Numbered from the stretch's first letter, positions 1-8,555 are shown. The stretch is 28,911 nt of DNA from JAJNBD01 sp964471475 (GCA_964471475.1 CAYYFQ010000025.1:1-28911), one strand, 5' to 3'. Notes: generated from the letters alone by a model not told the origin. Numbers and translations: made by a program.

Positions 1-2
1 GG

Positions 3-22
3 ATGCCAGCCTGCGCTGGCAT
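3..22. repeat. Short palindromic repeat at window edge
   Basis: An 8-base perfect inverted repeat (ATGCCAGC / GCTGGCAT) around the loop CTGC, followed by ATGACA. The layout (GGATGCC..GGCATGACA) resembles the small dispersed palindromes common between genes in many proteobacteria; that family link is from memory. It lies just past the 3' end of the enoyl-CoA hydratase gene and could fold in that transcript, but no T-run is visible before the window ends. The element may continue outside the window. Confidence 0.6.
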
Positions 23-58
23 GACAAGCTTGAAAAAAATTTAGGGATACCTCAGATT

Positions 59-841
59 TCACTCTCGAAACTTTGGTGGTCGTTTTTCTAAGAAAGCAGT
101 CGTGCCTTCTTTTTTTTCAGGGGTGGAGCAGGTATGCGCAAAAGCAAGAGCTTCTAGCGTTAGCGCGTGCTCTAATGGCAAATCAAAACCATCATTAATA
201 ACCTTTATGGCTTTTTTAACGGCTGTTGGGCCTTGTTGAGTCGCCATCAATAATAATTTTCGACTTTCTGTCAATAAATTTTCCGGAGTGGTAAGGAGAG
301 TAATTAAACCCCATTGATAAGCAGTCGACGCGTCAATTAAACGACCAGTGATGCATAAATCCATCGCACGACCTTTGCCAACTAAACGTGACAAACGTTG
401 AGTCCCGCCATAGCCTGGAATAACGCCTAATTTGACTTCAGGTTGACCAAATTGCGCTTTGTCACTGGCGCTACGCATGGTAGCTGCCATGGCTAATTCA
501 CAACCACCTCCTAAAGCATAACCATTCACGGCAGCAATAGAAGGTTTGCCTAAGGTTTCTAAGGTCCGGAAGACTTTTTGTCCTTCTTTAGCAAAAGCCA
601 ACCCCGCTACACTGTCCGCTTCAGCTAAACGAGTGATATCTGCCCCTGCGCAAAAAGCTTTTCCTTCTCCAGTAAGGAGCAAACCATGCACTTTTGGGTT
701 AGACTTCGCATCCGTCAATATTTCCAATAACTCATTTAACATCGTGCTATTTAAGGCATTTAGTTTATCAGGACGCGCTAAAGAGATTTCTAAAATCCCA
801 TCTGCCGCTAAGTGAGTTTTAAGTGTTGTCAATTGTTTCAT
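59..841 (-). CDS. Enoyl-CoA hydratase/isomerase family protein
   Basis: A 260-residue crotonase-fold protein, the usual length for the family. It probably hydrates trans-2-enoyl-CoA in fatty-acid or related acyl-CoA breakdown in the cytosol. The oxyanion-hole stretch FCAGADI is at residues 63-69. Both catalytic glutamates of true hydratases are present: E115 in GGGCELAM and E135 in QPEVKLGVIPGYGGTQ. That argues for hydratase activity rather than a related crotonase reaction; the acyl substrate cannot be told. The start is preceded by AAAGGAATTTTT. It follows marC by 10 bases and is probably the last gene of the PH-lptE-holA-marC-ech cluster, although no fatty-acid gene lies nearby. Confidence 0.9.
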   Translation of the reverse strand: MKQLTTLKTHLAADGILEISLARPDKLNALNSTMLNELLEILTDAKSNPKVHGLLLTGEGKAFCAGADITRLAEADSVAGLAFAKEGQKVFRTLETLGKPSIAAVNGYALGGGCELAMAATMRSASDKAQFGQPEVKLGVIPGYGGTQRLSRLVGKGRAMDLCITGRLIDASTAYQWGLITLLTTPENLLTESRKLLLMATQQGPTAVKKAIKVINDGFDLPLEHALTLEALAFAHTCSTPEKKEGTTAFLEKRPPKFRE

Positions 842-851
842 AAAAATTCCT

Positions 852-1448
852 TTAATGAAGGGGTGAAAAATAAGCTTGAACGCCAGTTAATAACATTTGA
901 ATGGCCAAAGTGGCAAGTAACATTCCCATTAATCTCTCAATAGCAATTAAAAAACGTTGTCCTAAAAAATGCGCTAATTGAGAAGAAAAAACGAGCACAA
1001 TGGTGCAAATTACTGAAGAAACCGCTAATGCACTTATCCAAAGCCCAAGGCGTTCGGGATGGTGGTTGGCTAATAACATCACAATTGCAAGCGAAGAAGG
1101 GCCCGCAATAAGAGGAACCGCTAACGGAACAATAAAGGGTTCGTGAGTAATCAGTTCAGTTTTAGGTTTGAGTGCTTCAGGGGGAAACATCATTTTGAGG
1201 GCAATTAAAAATAAAATAATGCCGCCTGAAATTCCCAAAGCACTTTGAGTGATTCCCATAGCTTGCAAGATTTCTTTACCCAGCAATAAAAAAAACACCA
1301 AAATTAAAAATGCAATGATAGATTCACGTAAAATAATTTTGCGCCGGCGTGCGGCATCATAGGTTTTTAACAAACCAATAAAAATAGGGACGTTTCCAAG
1401 AGGGTCCATGACAAGCAGCAAAGTCACAACGGCATTGGTGAAAGTCAT
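852..1448 (-). CDS. MarC family (UPF0056) inner-membrane protein
   Basis: A 198-residue, very hydrophobic protein with about six membrane segments. The N-terminal MDPLGNVPIF stretch (residues 14-23) is the family signature, and a second conserved patch, VPLAVPLIAGPSS, lies near the middle. MarC proteins sit in the inner membrane; their function is not established, despite the historical link to multiple antibiotic resistance. It lies 55 bases after holA and 10 bases before the enoyl-CoA hydratase gene on the same strand, so it is probably cotranscribed. The ribosome-binding site is weak. Confidence 0.9.
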   Translation of the reverse strand: MTFTNAVVTLLLVMDPLGNVPIFIGLLKTYDAARRRKIILRESIIAFLILVFFLLLGKEILQAMGITQSALGISGGIILFLIALKMMFPPEALKPKTELITHEPFIVPLAVPLIAGPSSLAIVMLLANHHPERLGLWISALAVSSVICTIVLVFSSQLAHFLGQRFLIAIERLMGMLLATLAIQMLLTGVQAYFSPLH

Positions 1449-1503
1449 AGGGTCTGTTGAGTGATTTTATTAATGAAGTACGGTATTTTATCATATCTTA
1501 TTT

Positions 1504-2496
1504 TTATGTGTATTGCATGAGAAAGCGTTCTAAAGCAAGCCATGGATCGCCATGTTTATTATTTTTAATACATTGGTCAATAGATAACATGTGCTTAATA
1601 AGATGTGGAATGGAGGCTTTTTTTTGTAGGGCTTGTCGGTAGAGGGGGCGTTTTTTTTCCCAAATACCTAGTTTTTGGCAGTTGGCAGCAAATTGTTTTT
1701 CGCCCCCCAGTTGTTGAAGTTTGAAAATTAACCGTAAATCTTTCATTAAAGCACCGTAACTTAAAATGATTTCTGCACCGCTTGCTTGTAAGGTTCTGCA
1801 AATTTTTAACGCGCGAATTTTATCGCCTGCTAAAAAAGCATCATTCAGCTGAAAAGTGTCAAAAACAGTTTGGGGTGTGATGACAGTGAAGATTTCTTCC
1901 CTCGATAACATGGTGTGATTGGGATAAATCAATTTAAGTTTTTCGATGCTTTGAGCAGCATAGAGCAAATTCCCTTCTGTTAATTCGGCAAGTGCTTTTA
2001 AGCCATCTAAAGTGGTTTTTAGTCCTTCGTTCGCTAGGCGTTGCGATAACCACTTAGGTAAATATTCAATATGGATTGGCCAGCTTTGTATAATAACGCC
2101 TTTTTCCTCCAAACTTTTATAAAACTTGCTGGCACTTACGCCACTTTCAAATTTTGGGCTAATCAAGACCACGATCACCCCTGGATTAGGTTTTATTAAA
2201 AAAGCCAGTAAAAGATCGGCGAGCGTACTGTCTATTTTGCCCAGAGTCAAGCGAATTTCAATGAGACGGGAAGGGGATAACAGAGAATAGTTATAGAGTT
2301 CCCCTTTTAAAAATTGTGGATCAAGATTTTTACCATCGAGGTGTTGAATTTCACTAAAACCTTCGGCCTGTGCTTTTTGATACAAGGCTAGTTTGGATTC
2401 TTCTAGTTGAAAAGGTTCATCTCCCGAAAACCAGTAAAGAGAGCTGAGCGCTTGTTTAAGTGTGGATTTAAGAAAGAGGTCTGTCGTTGTTTTCAT
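1504..2496 (-). CDS. holA: DNA polymerase III subunit delta
   Basis: A 330-residue HolA, the clamp-loader subunit that opens the beta sliding clamp during replication. The N-terminal YWFSGDEPFQLEES stretch (residues 21-34) is typical of the delta subunit, followed by the AAA+-like body and the helical collar domain at the C-terminus. Length is close to the usual 340. Its start lies 29 bases inside lptE in another frame. lptE-holA adjacency is the standard gammaproteobacterial arrangement, which supports both calls. The usual partners leuS and nadD are not adjacent here. Confidence 0.93.
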   Translation of the reverse strand: MKTTTDLFLKSTLKQALSSLYWFSGDEPFQLEESKLALYQKAQAEGFSEIQHLDGKNLDPQFLKGELYNYSLLSPSRLIEIRLTLGKIDSTLADLLLAFLIKPNPGVIVVLISPKFESGVSASKFYKSLEEKGVIIQSWPIHIEYLPKWLSQRLANEGLKTTLDGLKALAELTEGNLLYAAQSIEKLKLIYPNHTMLSREEIFTVITPQTVFDTFQLNDAFLAGDKIRALKICRTLQASGAEIILSYGALMKDLRLIFKLQQLGGEKQFAANCQKLGIWEKKRPLYRQALQKKASIPHLIKHMLSIDQCIKNNKHGDPWLALERFLMQYT

Positions 2497-3019
2497 TGAG
2501 CATTTGCCGCATATTTTTGCTACTTAATCTAAATAATATTTGATTGACAACAGCTTGTTGCAATTCTTGCGTGTAATTAGCATCTTGATTAAAGCTTGTT
2601 AATAATTGATTAGAGCCCATAGTAAATTGGGTGCTGCTTTGTACGCCTTGATCAGGCAATATCACTTGCCCGCTTTGCGTGGTTAATGTGAAGCTCACAT
2701 TGTAAGTAATATTGTAAGTATTAATTTGTCCTGTCGTACTGCTTGATTGTAAGCTTGAATTTGTACTTGCCTTGTTAATTCGCAAAATATAGCTTGCCGT
2801 TGTTTGCGTGGAGCTTAAGGTCATATGTGCATTTGCTAAAGCTTGGCGTAATGCTAGCGTAAGTGGTAAATCATCGGTAGAGTCACTGACGACATAAATA
2901 TTTTTTAATTGAGGGGGGAAGTCGTACTCGCCTCGTAAGCGGAAACCGCAGGCGGTAACAATGATGCATAGGAGGCTTAAGCACAAGACTTTAGCTAATG
3001 TAAAACACTTACTCTTCAT
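2468..3019 (-). CDS. lptE: LPS-assembly lipoprotein LptE
   Basis: A 183-residue outer-membrane lipoprotein that plugs and stabilises the LptD barrel for LPS insertion. A lipoprotein signal peptide is visible: basic start MKSK, hydrophobic core, and lipobox VTAC with the lipidated cysteine at residue 24. The mature part starts with GFRLRGEYDFPPQLKNIYV, the typical LptE start. It overlaps the PH-domain gene upstream by 11 bases and holA downstream by 29, so translation of the three is probably coupled. Its presence implies an LPS-bearing outer membrane. Confidence 0.93.
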   Translation of the reverse strand: MKSKCFTLAKVLCLSLLCIIVTACGFRLRGEYDFPPQLKNIYVVSDSTDDLPLTLALRQALANAHMTLSSTQTTASYILRINKASTNSSLQSSSTTGQINTYNITYNVSFTLTTQSGQVILPDQGVQSSTQFTMGSNQLLTSFNQDANYTQELQQAVVNQILFRLSSKNMRQMLNENNDRPLS

Positions 3020-3464
3020 GTAGTTTATCCAAAGCGTTCATTAATAAGTTACGAAATTTTGTAGGTTGTGCCACTGAGTTTAAAAAATTTTGATTTCCCC
3101 CCGTTTTATCAATGGTGACATCACCATAATCTAAGAGCCTGCCTGATAATGTTTGTATCAAGCGTGTGCTTTCAATTTGCGTTAAGGGAATATCCCACGT
3201 TTGCACAAAAATTAATCCTTGACGGATAATAAGGCGTTCATTTGTTAAGGTGAAAGTAGTAGTGACGTAGCGAATAAAAGCATCTCCTAAAAAATAACAG
3301 ATGAGAGCGATCGCTGCAAAATTTAGGATAAATAAAAAATTTTGTTTAAAAATAAATACGATGGAACCACAAGTGACAATAGCGGGGAATAAAAAAATAA
3401 TCCAATGCAATTCAGTTTGCATGATAACGGTTTCGTGATGGGTAGTGGTGCTTTTGGAGTCCAT
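3009..3464 (-). CDS. PH-domain (bPH2/YdbS-like) membrane protein
   Basis: A 151-residue protein with two hydrophobic segments (about residues 20-37 and 44-62), then a C-terminal bacterial PH-like domain. The stretch TLTNERLIIRQGL, the following I.LTQIES, and the late YGDVTI..TGG are typical of the bPH2 family. Function is unknown; family members are small membrane proteins. It appears to be the first gene of the lptE-holA cluster and overlaps lptE by 11 bases. The start used is the ATG at 3462-3464 with a weak GGAT upstream; an internal ATG at codon 15 is possible. Confidence 0.8.
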   Translation of the reverse strand: MDSKSTTTHHETVIMQTELHWIIFLFPAIVTCGSIVFIFKQNFLFILNFAAIALICYFLGDAFIRYVTTTFTLTNERLIIRQGLIFVQTWDIPLTQIESTRLIQTLSGRLLDYGDVTIDKTGGNQNFLNSVAQPTKFRNLLMNALDKLHEE

Positions 3465-3498
3465 AGTCGTGCATCCAGGATTAAAAAAGTGTGCTTAT

Positions 3499-3644
3499 TA
3501 GACTTCTTGCATAACTTCGTCTTTTGTTTGATAGCGGCGTTGCCTTTTGCTCTCGGTGTTCATGTATGTCTTTATACACTCCGCTCCTCGAGTTTCAAGG
3601 CGCCTTGCTCTCAAAACAAAATACTGTGTTATGCAAAAAGTTTA
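3499..3644. repeat. MITE-like element A, TA-flanked imperfect terminal inverted repeats
   Basis: About 146 bases between the PH-domain gene and the groEL terminator. The ends are inverted copies: GACTTCTTGCATAAC on the left and GTTATGCAAAAAGTT on the right (13 of 15 match), each bordered by TA. The similarity continues inward (TTTTGTTTGATAGC versus GAGAGC..AAAACAAAA). There is no coding capacity. This fits a transposase-free miniature element or a dispersed intergenic repeat. The open frames crossing it are not genes. Confidence 0.65.
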
Positions 3645-3650
3645 TTATAC

Positions 3651-3686
3651 ACCTAAAAAAACCCGCGAATGCGGGTTTTTTTAGGT
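3651..3686 (-). terminator. Bidirectional intrinsic terminator after groEL
   Basis: A perfect 16-base palindrome around a GAAT loop. The core is ACCCGC/GCGGGT, flanked by seven A on one side and seven T on the other, so it can work on either strand. It lies 24 bases past the groEL stop codon and most likely ends the groES-groEL transcript. Confidence 0.9.
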
Positions 3687-3709
3687 AAAGCTAAGTTCGA
3701 AAAGGGGGT

Positions 3710-5374
3710 CTACATCATACCACCCATACCACCCATTCCTCCTATACCACCCATGCCGCCCATATCACCAGCGCCACCATGTGCATGATCATCTTTCTTA
3801 GAGGCATCGCCTACCATGCATTCGGTAGTTAGCATTAAACCAACCACAGAAGAAGCATATTGCAAGGCGCTGCGGGTAACTTTGGTAGGATCCAAAATAC
3901 CCATTTTGATCATATCGCCGTATTCACCAGTTGCTGCATTAAAGCCAAAGGCATCTTTGCCAGCCAAAACTTTGTCGACAACGACTGAAGCTTCATCACC
4001 TGCGTTCGTAACGATTTGACGTAAAGGTGCTTGCATAGCGCGACGTACGATAGCAATACCCATGTCTTGTTCGTGATTATTAGCTTTAAGCGTATTTAAA
4101 GATCCTAATGCACGAATCAATGCAACGCCACCACCGGGGATAATCCCTTCTTCAACAGCTGCACGCGTAGCATGCAAAGCATCATCCACTCGAGCTTTCT
4201 TTTCTTTCATTTCGATTTCTGTCGCTGCTCCTACTTTAATGACGGCAACACCACCTGATAACTTAGCAACGCGTTCTTGCAGCTTTTCGCGATCATAATC
4301 AGAAGAAGTTTCTTCAATTTGCGCACGGATTTGTGTGACGCGAGCTTCGATATCTTTGGCTTTGCCAGCACCATCAATAATTGTCGTGTTTTCTTTGGTA
4401 ACAATGACTTTTTTCGCTGTTCCTAAGTCTTCGACTTTAGCGTTTTCTAAAGTCATCCCGACTTCTTCAGCAATCACATTAGCTTTCGTTAAGATAGCAA
4501 TATCTTGCAACATTGCTTTGCGACGATCACCAAAGCCAGGTGCTTTTACAGCACATACTTTTACGATCCCACGGATGGTGTTAACTACTAAAGTGGCGAG
4601 AGCTTCGCCATCAACATCTTCTGCAATGATCAATAAAGAACGGCCACCTTTAGCGACAGCTTCTAAGGTAGGCAATAAATCACGGATAGTTGAGATTTTT
4701 TTATCCACCAAAAGAATAAATGGATTGTCGAGTTCTGCTGACATGTTTTGTTGATTGTTAATGAAGTAGGGTGAAATATAGCCACGATCAAACTGCATGC
4801 CTTCAACCACAGATAATTCGTTTTCAAGACCCGTACCATCTTCTACAGTGATTACCCCTTCCTTGCCCACTTTGCTCATAGCTTCAGCAATTAATTTACC
4901 AATTTCTTCATCGGAGTTCGCTGAAATCGTACCAACTTGTGCAATAGCGTGGCTATCTTTGCAAGGTTTAGACATTTTTTTCAATGCTTCCACAGCCACA
5001 TTGACAGCTTTATCAATACCGCGTTTCAAATCCATAGGATTCATGCCGGCGGCAACTGCTTTGATACCTTCAACCAACATAGATTGCGCCAATACAGTGG
5101 CTGTGGTGGTACCATCGCCTGCCACATCGGAGGTTTTGGAGGCCACTTCTTTGACCATTTGTGCGCCCATGTTTTCAAATTCATCGGCTAATTCAATTTC
5201 TTTAGCAACAGAAACACCGTCTTTAGTGATGTTTGGAGCACCAAAAGATTTTTTTAATACTACGTTACGTCCTTTTGGACCTAGAGTAACTTTTACAGCA
5301 TCTGCTAATTTATTAACGCCCATCAGCATTCGATTTAACGCGGTCATACCAAAAATAATTTCTTTTGCAGCCAT
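3710..5374 (-). CDS. groL: Chaperonin GroEL (Hsp60)
   Basis: A 554-residue chaperonin subunit that assembles into the double ring folding proteins with GroES and ATP in the cytosol. It starts MAAKEIIFG and contains the ATP-binding stretches LGPKGRNVV and GDGTTTATVLAQ, and the C-terminal Gly-Met tail (GGM repeats). Length and motifs are normal throughout. It lies 30 bases after groES, with AGAGGAA before the start, and is transcribed from the groES heat-shock promoter. A strong terminator follows. Confidence 0.99.
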   Translation of the reverse strand: MAAKEIIFGMTALNRMLMGVNKLADAVKVTLGPKGRNVVLKKSFGAPNITKDGVSVAKEIELADEFENMGAQMVKEVASKTSDVAGDGTTTATVLAQSMLVEGIKAVAAGMNPMDLKRGIDKAVNVAVEALKKMSKPCKDSHAIAQVGTISANSDEEIGKLIAEAMSKVGKEGVITVEDGTGLENELSVVEGMQFDRGYISPYFINNQQNMSAELDNPFILLVDKKISTIRDLLPTLEAVAKGGRSLLIIAEDVDGEALATLVVNTIRGIVKVCAVKAPGFGDRRKAMLQDIAILTKANVIAEEVGMTLENAKVEDLGTAKKVIVTKENTTIIDGAGKAKDIEARVTQIRAQIEETSSDYDREKLQERVAKLSGGVAVIKVGAATEIEMKEKKARVDDALHATRAAVEEGIIPGGGVALIRALGSLNTLKANNHEQDMGIAIVRRAMQAPLRQIVTNAGDEASVVVDKVLAGKDAFGFNAATGEYGDMIKMGILDPTKVTRSALQYASSVVGLMLTTECMVGDASKKDDHAHGGAGDMGGMGGIGGMGGMGGMM

Positions 5375-5404
5375 GATTTATTTCCTCTCTTGTATAAATA
5401 AAAG

Positions 5405-5701
5405 TTATTCTTCAATTGCGATAAGATCATCTTCACGCATGACTAAATATTCTTTACCATTGTGTTTAATTTCAGTGCCAGAATATTTGCCAAACAACAC
5501 CTTATCACCTACTTTTACACCTAATTTCATGATGTCACCACCGTCAGTGCGTTTACCTGGGCCAACGGCCACGATCACACCTAATGCGGGTTTTTCTTTG
5601 GCATTGTCTGGGATCAAAATACCTCCTGGACTTTTTGCATTTTCTTCAATGCGCTCAACAATAACACGATCTTGCAGAGGCCGAATTTTAATTTTACTCA
5701 T
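5405..5701 (-). CDS. groES: Co-chaperonin GroES (Hsp10)
   Basis: A 98-residue co-chaperonin that caps the GroEL ring. It starts with KIRPLQDRVIV, typical of the family, and has the mobile-loop region EENAKSPGGILIPDNAKEKP at about residues 18-37. Length is normal. AAGGAGA precedes the ATG. It is the first gene of the groESL operon, with a sigma-32-type promoter 50-75 bases upstream. Confidence 0.98.
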   Translation of the reverse strand: MSKIKIRPLQDRVIVERIEENAKSPGGILIPDNAKEKPALGVIVAVGPGKRTDGGDIMKLGVKVGDKVLFGKYSGTEIKHNGKEYLVMREDDLIAIEE

Positions 5702-5749
5702 ACTTAGTTGTCTCCTTAGGATTAAAAAAAAATGATGATCTTCCTCAAA

Positions 5750-5776
5750 ATGGGGTTTTAGAGGTAAAAATTCAAG
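5750..5776 (-). promoter_or_regulatory. Sigma-32 heat-shock promoter of groESL
   Basis: Read on the minus strand, the -35 element CTTGAA (5771-5776) and the -10 element CCCCAT (5750-5755) are 15 bases apart, matching the RpoH consensus closely. It sits in the 78-base gap between the MFS gene and groES. The CTTGAATTTTTA block is shared with the dnaK promoter at 25458-25488. Confidence 0.87.
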
Positions 5777-5779
5777 GGC

Positions 5780-7063
5780 TCAATCACGCATTTTACAATA
5801 GCTTTCTTTCAAAAATAGGGTGCAGAGAATGGCTATTGCAAAAGTAACAGGTAAGATCCACATGGCGAATTGGTAATCAGTAGGGCTGTATACAGGGACA
5901 CCATTGAGCATTTGACCATGATGCCAATGCCAATCCATGATGCGGCCAAATAAAGGTTGAAATAGGGCGTAACCACCAATGCAGGTAAAAGAAACTACAC
6001 TCACAGAAGTGGCTGTCAAAATACGAGGACTCAGCTCAGAAACTAAAGGGTAACTGATGATTTGAACGCTTGAGAAGAGCCCTAGGCAGAAAAATAAGAC
6101 CAGCAACACAGGTATTGAAAACTTTGGTAGAAATATGATGGTGAGAATAGTGAACAAAGCCAAACAAGCCCCGATGATCATGGGGCGTTTACGCAAGCCT
6201 AAGCGGTCGGAAATCCAGCCAGAAGTAGGGGAGCCTACGACGGTGCCTAAAAAAATCATTGTAGTCACATAAGAGGCATGGGTAGGCGTCAAATGGTAAA
6301 CGGTTTGTAAGTAGGTATTTCCCCATAAAGCTCCGAGTAGCGTGATGGGAAGATTGAGAAAACAAGTAAATAAACCAGACAGCCAATTGCGAAAATTTCC
6401 AAAGGCAATTTTTTGGGCTTGAAAAAAACCCATATTTTTAAGTGTGACTTGTTCTTCATTGTGCTTCGCTTCCGATCCTTCTGGATAATCTCTCACATAA
6501 CGAAAAATAACGCCACAAATTAATACACCTAACACTACGTCAAACCATAGACTATGGCGCCAACCAAAATATTGAGCCAACAATGTTAAAGGTGTTTGTG
6601 CTACTACTCCACCTAACATGGCCATGGTCACCGATAGGCCTGTCATTAAAGCCATTCGGCGTGGTTCAAACCATCGGGATGCTAAACGGACCGCGCTTAA
6701 TAAACAAAAGGCGCTTCCCATTCCTGTGAAAAATCGACAAGCGGCCGATAAAAATAAAGTATGTGATAAAGAAAAGAAGAGGGTTCCGAGGGTGCAAATA
6801 AACATAGCCACTAAAATAATCAAGCGAGTAGAAAAGCGATCTAATAATATCCCGGCCAACGGGATACACATTAAATTGGCATAAAAATACCAGGCGGATA
6901 GCAAGCCTAATTGGGTGGCATCAATCTTAAACTCACCTGCAAGATAACTCCCAATGGAATTCAGCATGTTCATCTGAATAAATTCATAAAAAAAGAACAA
7001 GCTGCCACAGAGGCAGACTAACCAGGGTAAATAAGCTGGGTAAGACGCGGTCTCAGTTTTCAT
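5780..7063 (-). CDS. MFS transporter, Pht-like (Legionella phagosomal-transporter type)
   Basis: A 427-residue major facilitator protein with about 12 membrane helices, probably taking up a small nutrient across the inner membrane. The loop 2-3 motif GILLDRFSTR is at residues 71-80 and its repeat GWISDRLGLRKR lies in the second half, as in MFS proteins. The N-terminal FFFYEFIQMNMLNSIG resembles, from memory, the Pht transporters of Legionella and Coxiella that import amino acids or nucleosides. Substrate cannot be read from sequence; the Pht assignment is an inference. It lies upstream of groES, but the groES promoter falls after its stop codon. Confidence 0.8.
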   Translation of the reverse strand: MKTETASYPAYLPWLVCLCGSLFFFYEFIQMNMLNSIGSYLAGEFKIDATQLGLLSAWYFYANLMCIPLAGILLDRFSTRLIILVAMFICTLGTLFFSLSHTLFLSAACRFFTGMGSAFCLLSAVRLASRWFEPRRMALMTGLSVTMAMLGGVVAQTPLTLLAQYFGWRHSLWFDVVLGVLICGVIFRYVRDYPEGSEAKHNEEQVTLKNMGFFQAQKIAFGNFRNWLSGLFTCFLNLPITLLGALWGNTYLQTVYHLTPTHASYVTTMIFLGTVVGSPTSGWISDRLGLRKRPMIIGACLALFTILTIIFLPKFSIPVLLVLFFCLGLFSSVQIISYPLVSELSPRILTATSVSVVSFTCIGGYALFQPLFGRIMDWHWHHGQMLNGVPVYSPTDYQFAMWILPVTFAIAILCTLFLKESYCKMRD

Positions 7064-7102
7064 GGTTTTGACTCGGTTAGGTGAGATCTCGTAGAGTGAT
7101 TA

Positions 7103-7198
7103 TTGCCAGCCTGAACCCGGCACAGGTGCAACTAACTGCCGTTGCTTCCTTCCGGACCTGGCGGGATTCGCTAGCGCCTCTTGCGGGGAGGCTGGCGC
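7103..7198 (-). ncRNA. ffs: 4.5S signal recognition particle RNA
   Basis: The minus strand holds the domain IV signature GGTCCGGAAGGAAGCA, followed later by GTGCCGGG, as in bacterial SRP RNA. The ends pair: GCCAGCCT (7105-7112) with AGGCTGGC (7189-7196), giving a hairpin of about 95 bases, the usual small 4.5S form. It binds Ffh and directs nascent membrane proteins to FtsY. The exact ends are estimated from the stem and the promoter. Confidence 0.95.
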
Positions 7199-7203
7199 GC
7201 ATA

Positions 7204-7232
7204 ATCATAGGCGAATTGAAGGTGAAATGCAA
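7204..7232 (-). promoter_or_regulatory. Sigma-70 promoter of ffs
   Basis: On the minus strand, TTGCAT (7227-7232) and TATGAT (7204-7209) are separated by exactly 17 bases. The predicted start, about 7 bases on, falls at the 5' end of the SRP RNA near 7198, which supports both calls. Confidence 0.8.
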
Positions 7233-7399
7233 GATCATTTTCAACTAAAATCTGTATACTACTGTAACTATATCTTTTTAGATAATTATTCGGCTTACTC
7301 TAAGCTTGTAACACGCAGTAAAATTGAGCGGGTTTCTGAAGCGTGGATGCTGAAGTAAAGCCTATAGAAGATGTACTTGTAGCGTAATGACGTGATGTA

Positions 7400-8533
7400 C
7401 TAGACAATACATGCTGTTGCATTCTCTTTATCCACATATTGTGCGCAAATCTGTGCTACTTGGCCGTTATCTTGGAGTTTAATGAGGGCATAGTCGGTAG
7501 GGTTTCGATAAGGGCTATGTTTTGGGAAGGCAAAAGCAAATTCATCGTTAGCGAGGACAATAGGGTATAGAGGGAATTTTTTTGATAAAGCAGGATTCTT
7601 TTTTAGATAGTTGTCTAAAATAATGGCGTTTCCAGCAACCCCATCAATATCACGATTTTTGAGCATGGCATTAAGGGCCTCAGGTAGGTTGGAAAATAAA
7701 ACCACTTCCCCTCCTAATTTTTTTACCATCTCGGTGCTGTAATAACCTTCCACCGACGCATAACGTTTTCCACGGATATCTTGCGTACTATAGCTTTTTT
7801 CATTTTGACTTTGGGATAAAGAGAGTGTTAAAGAAGAAGTGAAAGCCGCTGACACTAAGGCGCTAAAAACAATAGAAGCTATTAGCACAAGCAAGACAAG
7901 CGCTCTCGTAACAGCGGCGTTTGGTTTGTCGACTAAAAATCCACCAGCTAATAACATCAGGAGATACCACATGGCATAAGCGATGCTTTTAATATAGCCT
8001 TTGTTTAAATCAGGCGCATTGGTTTCGCGTTCGTAGATCCATAAAAAATGGGCCGTGAGAACAAATAAGATGGCGGCTCCTAAGAAAATATAATTAAAAA
8101 CCTTGCTAAAGACAAACCATAATGTACTTAAGAAATGATCAGTTGCAATCCCTTTTTCAAAAATAAGCATTTTATTAATTAAGAAAGTGCGAGAAAAGTC
8201 GACTTTTTGAATGCGTGCATAAGTGACTGTAGTTCCTCCGATAACTACATCATATTGGTGATGCATGAGTTCATTGATGACATGTTCTGTATTCTCCGAA
8301 ACTGGAACGAATTCATATTGCCAATGGTTGAGTTCTGCAATTTGTTCCCATAATGAAATAGCAATACCATGCCACGTACCATCTGCAAGAGATTGATAGG
8401 CGATGGGGCCTTGGTTAGGTAAGACGCCAACGCGTACGACGTGATTTTTAATGAGAGGGTCGGGTTTGGCAATAGCATTCCAAGGAAAATTTCCAAGAAA
8501 GCTAAGCAATAGTAATAAAATCCATTTTTTCAT
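7400..8533 (-). CDS. Ionotropic glutamate receptor-like ligand-gated channel
   Basis: A 377-residue membrane protein with the layout of bacterial glutamate-gated channels: signal peptide (1-22), first half of a periplasmic binding lobe (about 30-130), TM1 (146-166), re-entrant loop (183-199), TM2 (about 210-232), then the second half of the binding lobe. The ligand-binding pattern TVTYARIQKVDFSRTF (102-117), with R107, matches the site that holds the amino-acid alpha-carboxylate. The pore segment AMWYLLMLLAGGF lacks the TxGYG potassium filter of GluR0. The ATG at 8531-8533 is chosen because it gives the signal peptide MKKWILLLLL. Ligand and ion are unknown. A pure binding protein is unlikely given the central helices. 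Confidence 0.8.
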   Translation of the reverse strand: MKKWILLLLLSFLGNFPWNAIAKPDPLIKNHVVRVGVLPNQGPIAYQSLADGTWHGIAISLWEQIAELNHWQYEFVPVSENTEHVINELMHHQYDVVIGGTTVTYARIQKVDFSRTFLINKMLIFEKGIATDHFLSTLWFVFSKVFNYIFLGAAILFVLTAHFLWIYERETNAPDLNKGYIKSIAYAMWYLLMLLAGGFLVDKPNAAVTRALVLLVLIASIVFSALVSAAFTSSLTLSLSQSQNEKSYSTQDIRGKRYASVEGYYSTEMVKKLGGEVVLFSNLPEALNAMLKNRDIDGVAGNAIILDNYLKKNPALSKKFPLYPIVLANDEFAFAFPKHSPYRNPTDYALIKLQDNGQVAQICAQYVDKENATACIV

Positions 8534-8555
8534 GTGCAATGCCAACCTGACAAAA

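Noticed and set aside
3405..3656. 83-codon plus-strand frame across the groEL downstream region
   Set aside because: It overlaps the PH-domain gene, element A and the terminator; no start signal or domain.
4797..5735. 312-codon plus-strand frame opposite groEL/groES
   Set aside because: It is an antisense shadow of two certain genes and shows only their reverse-complement composition.
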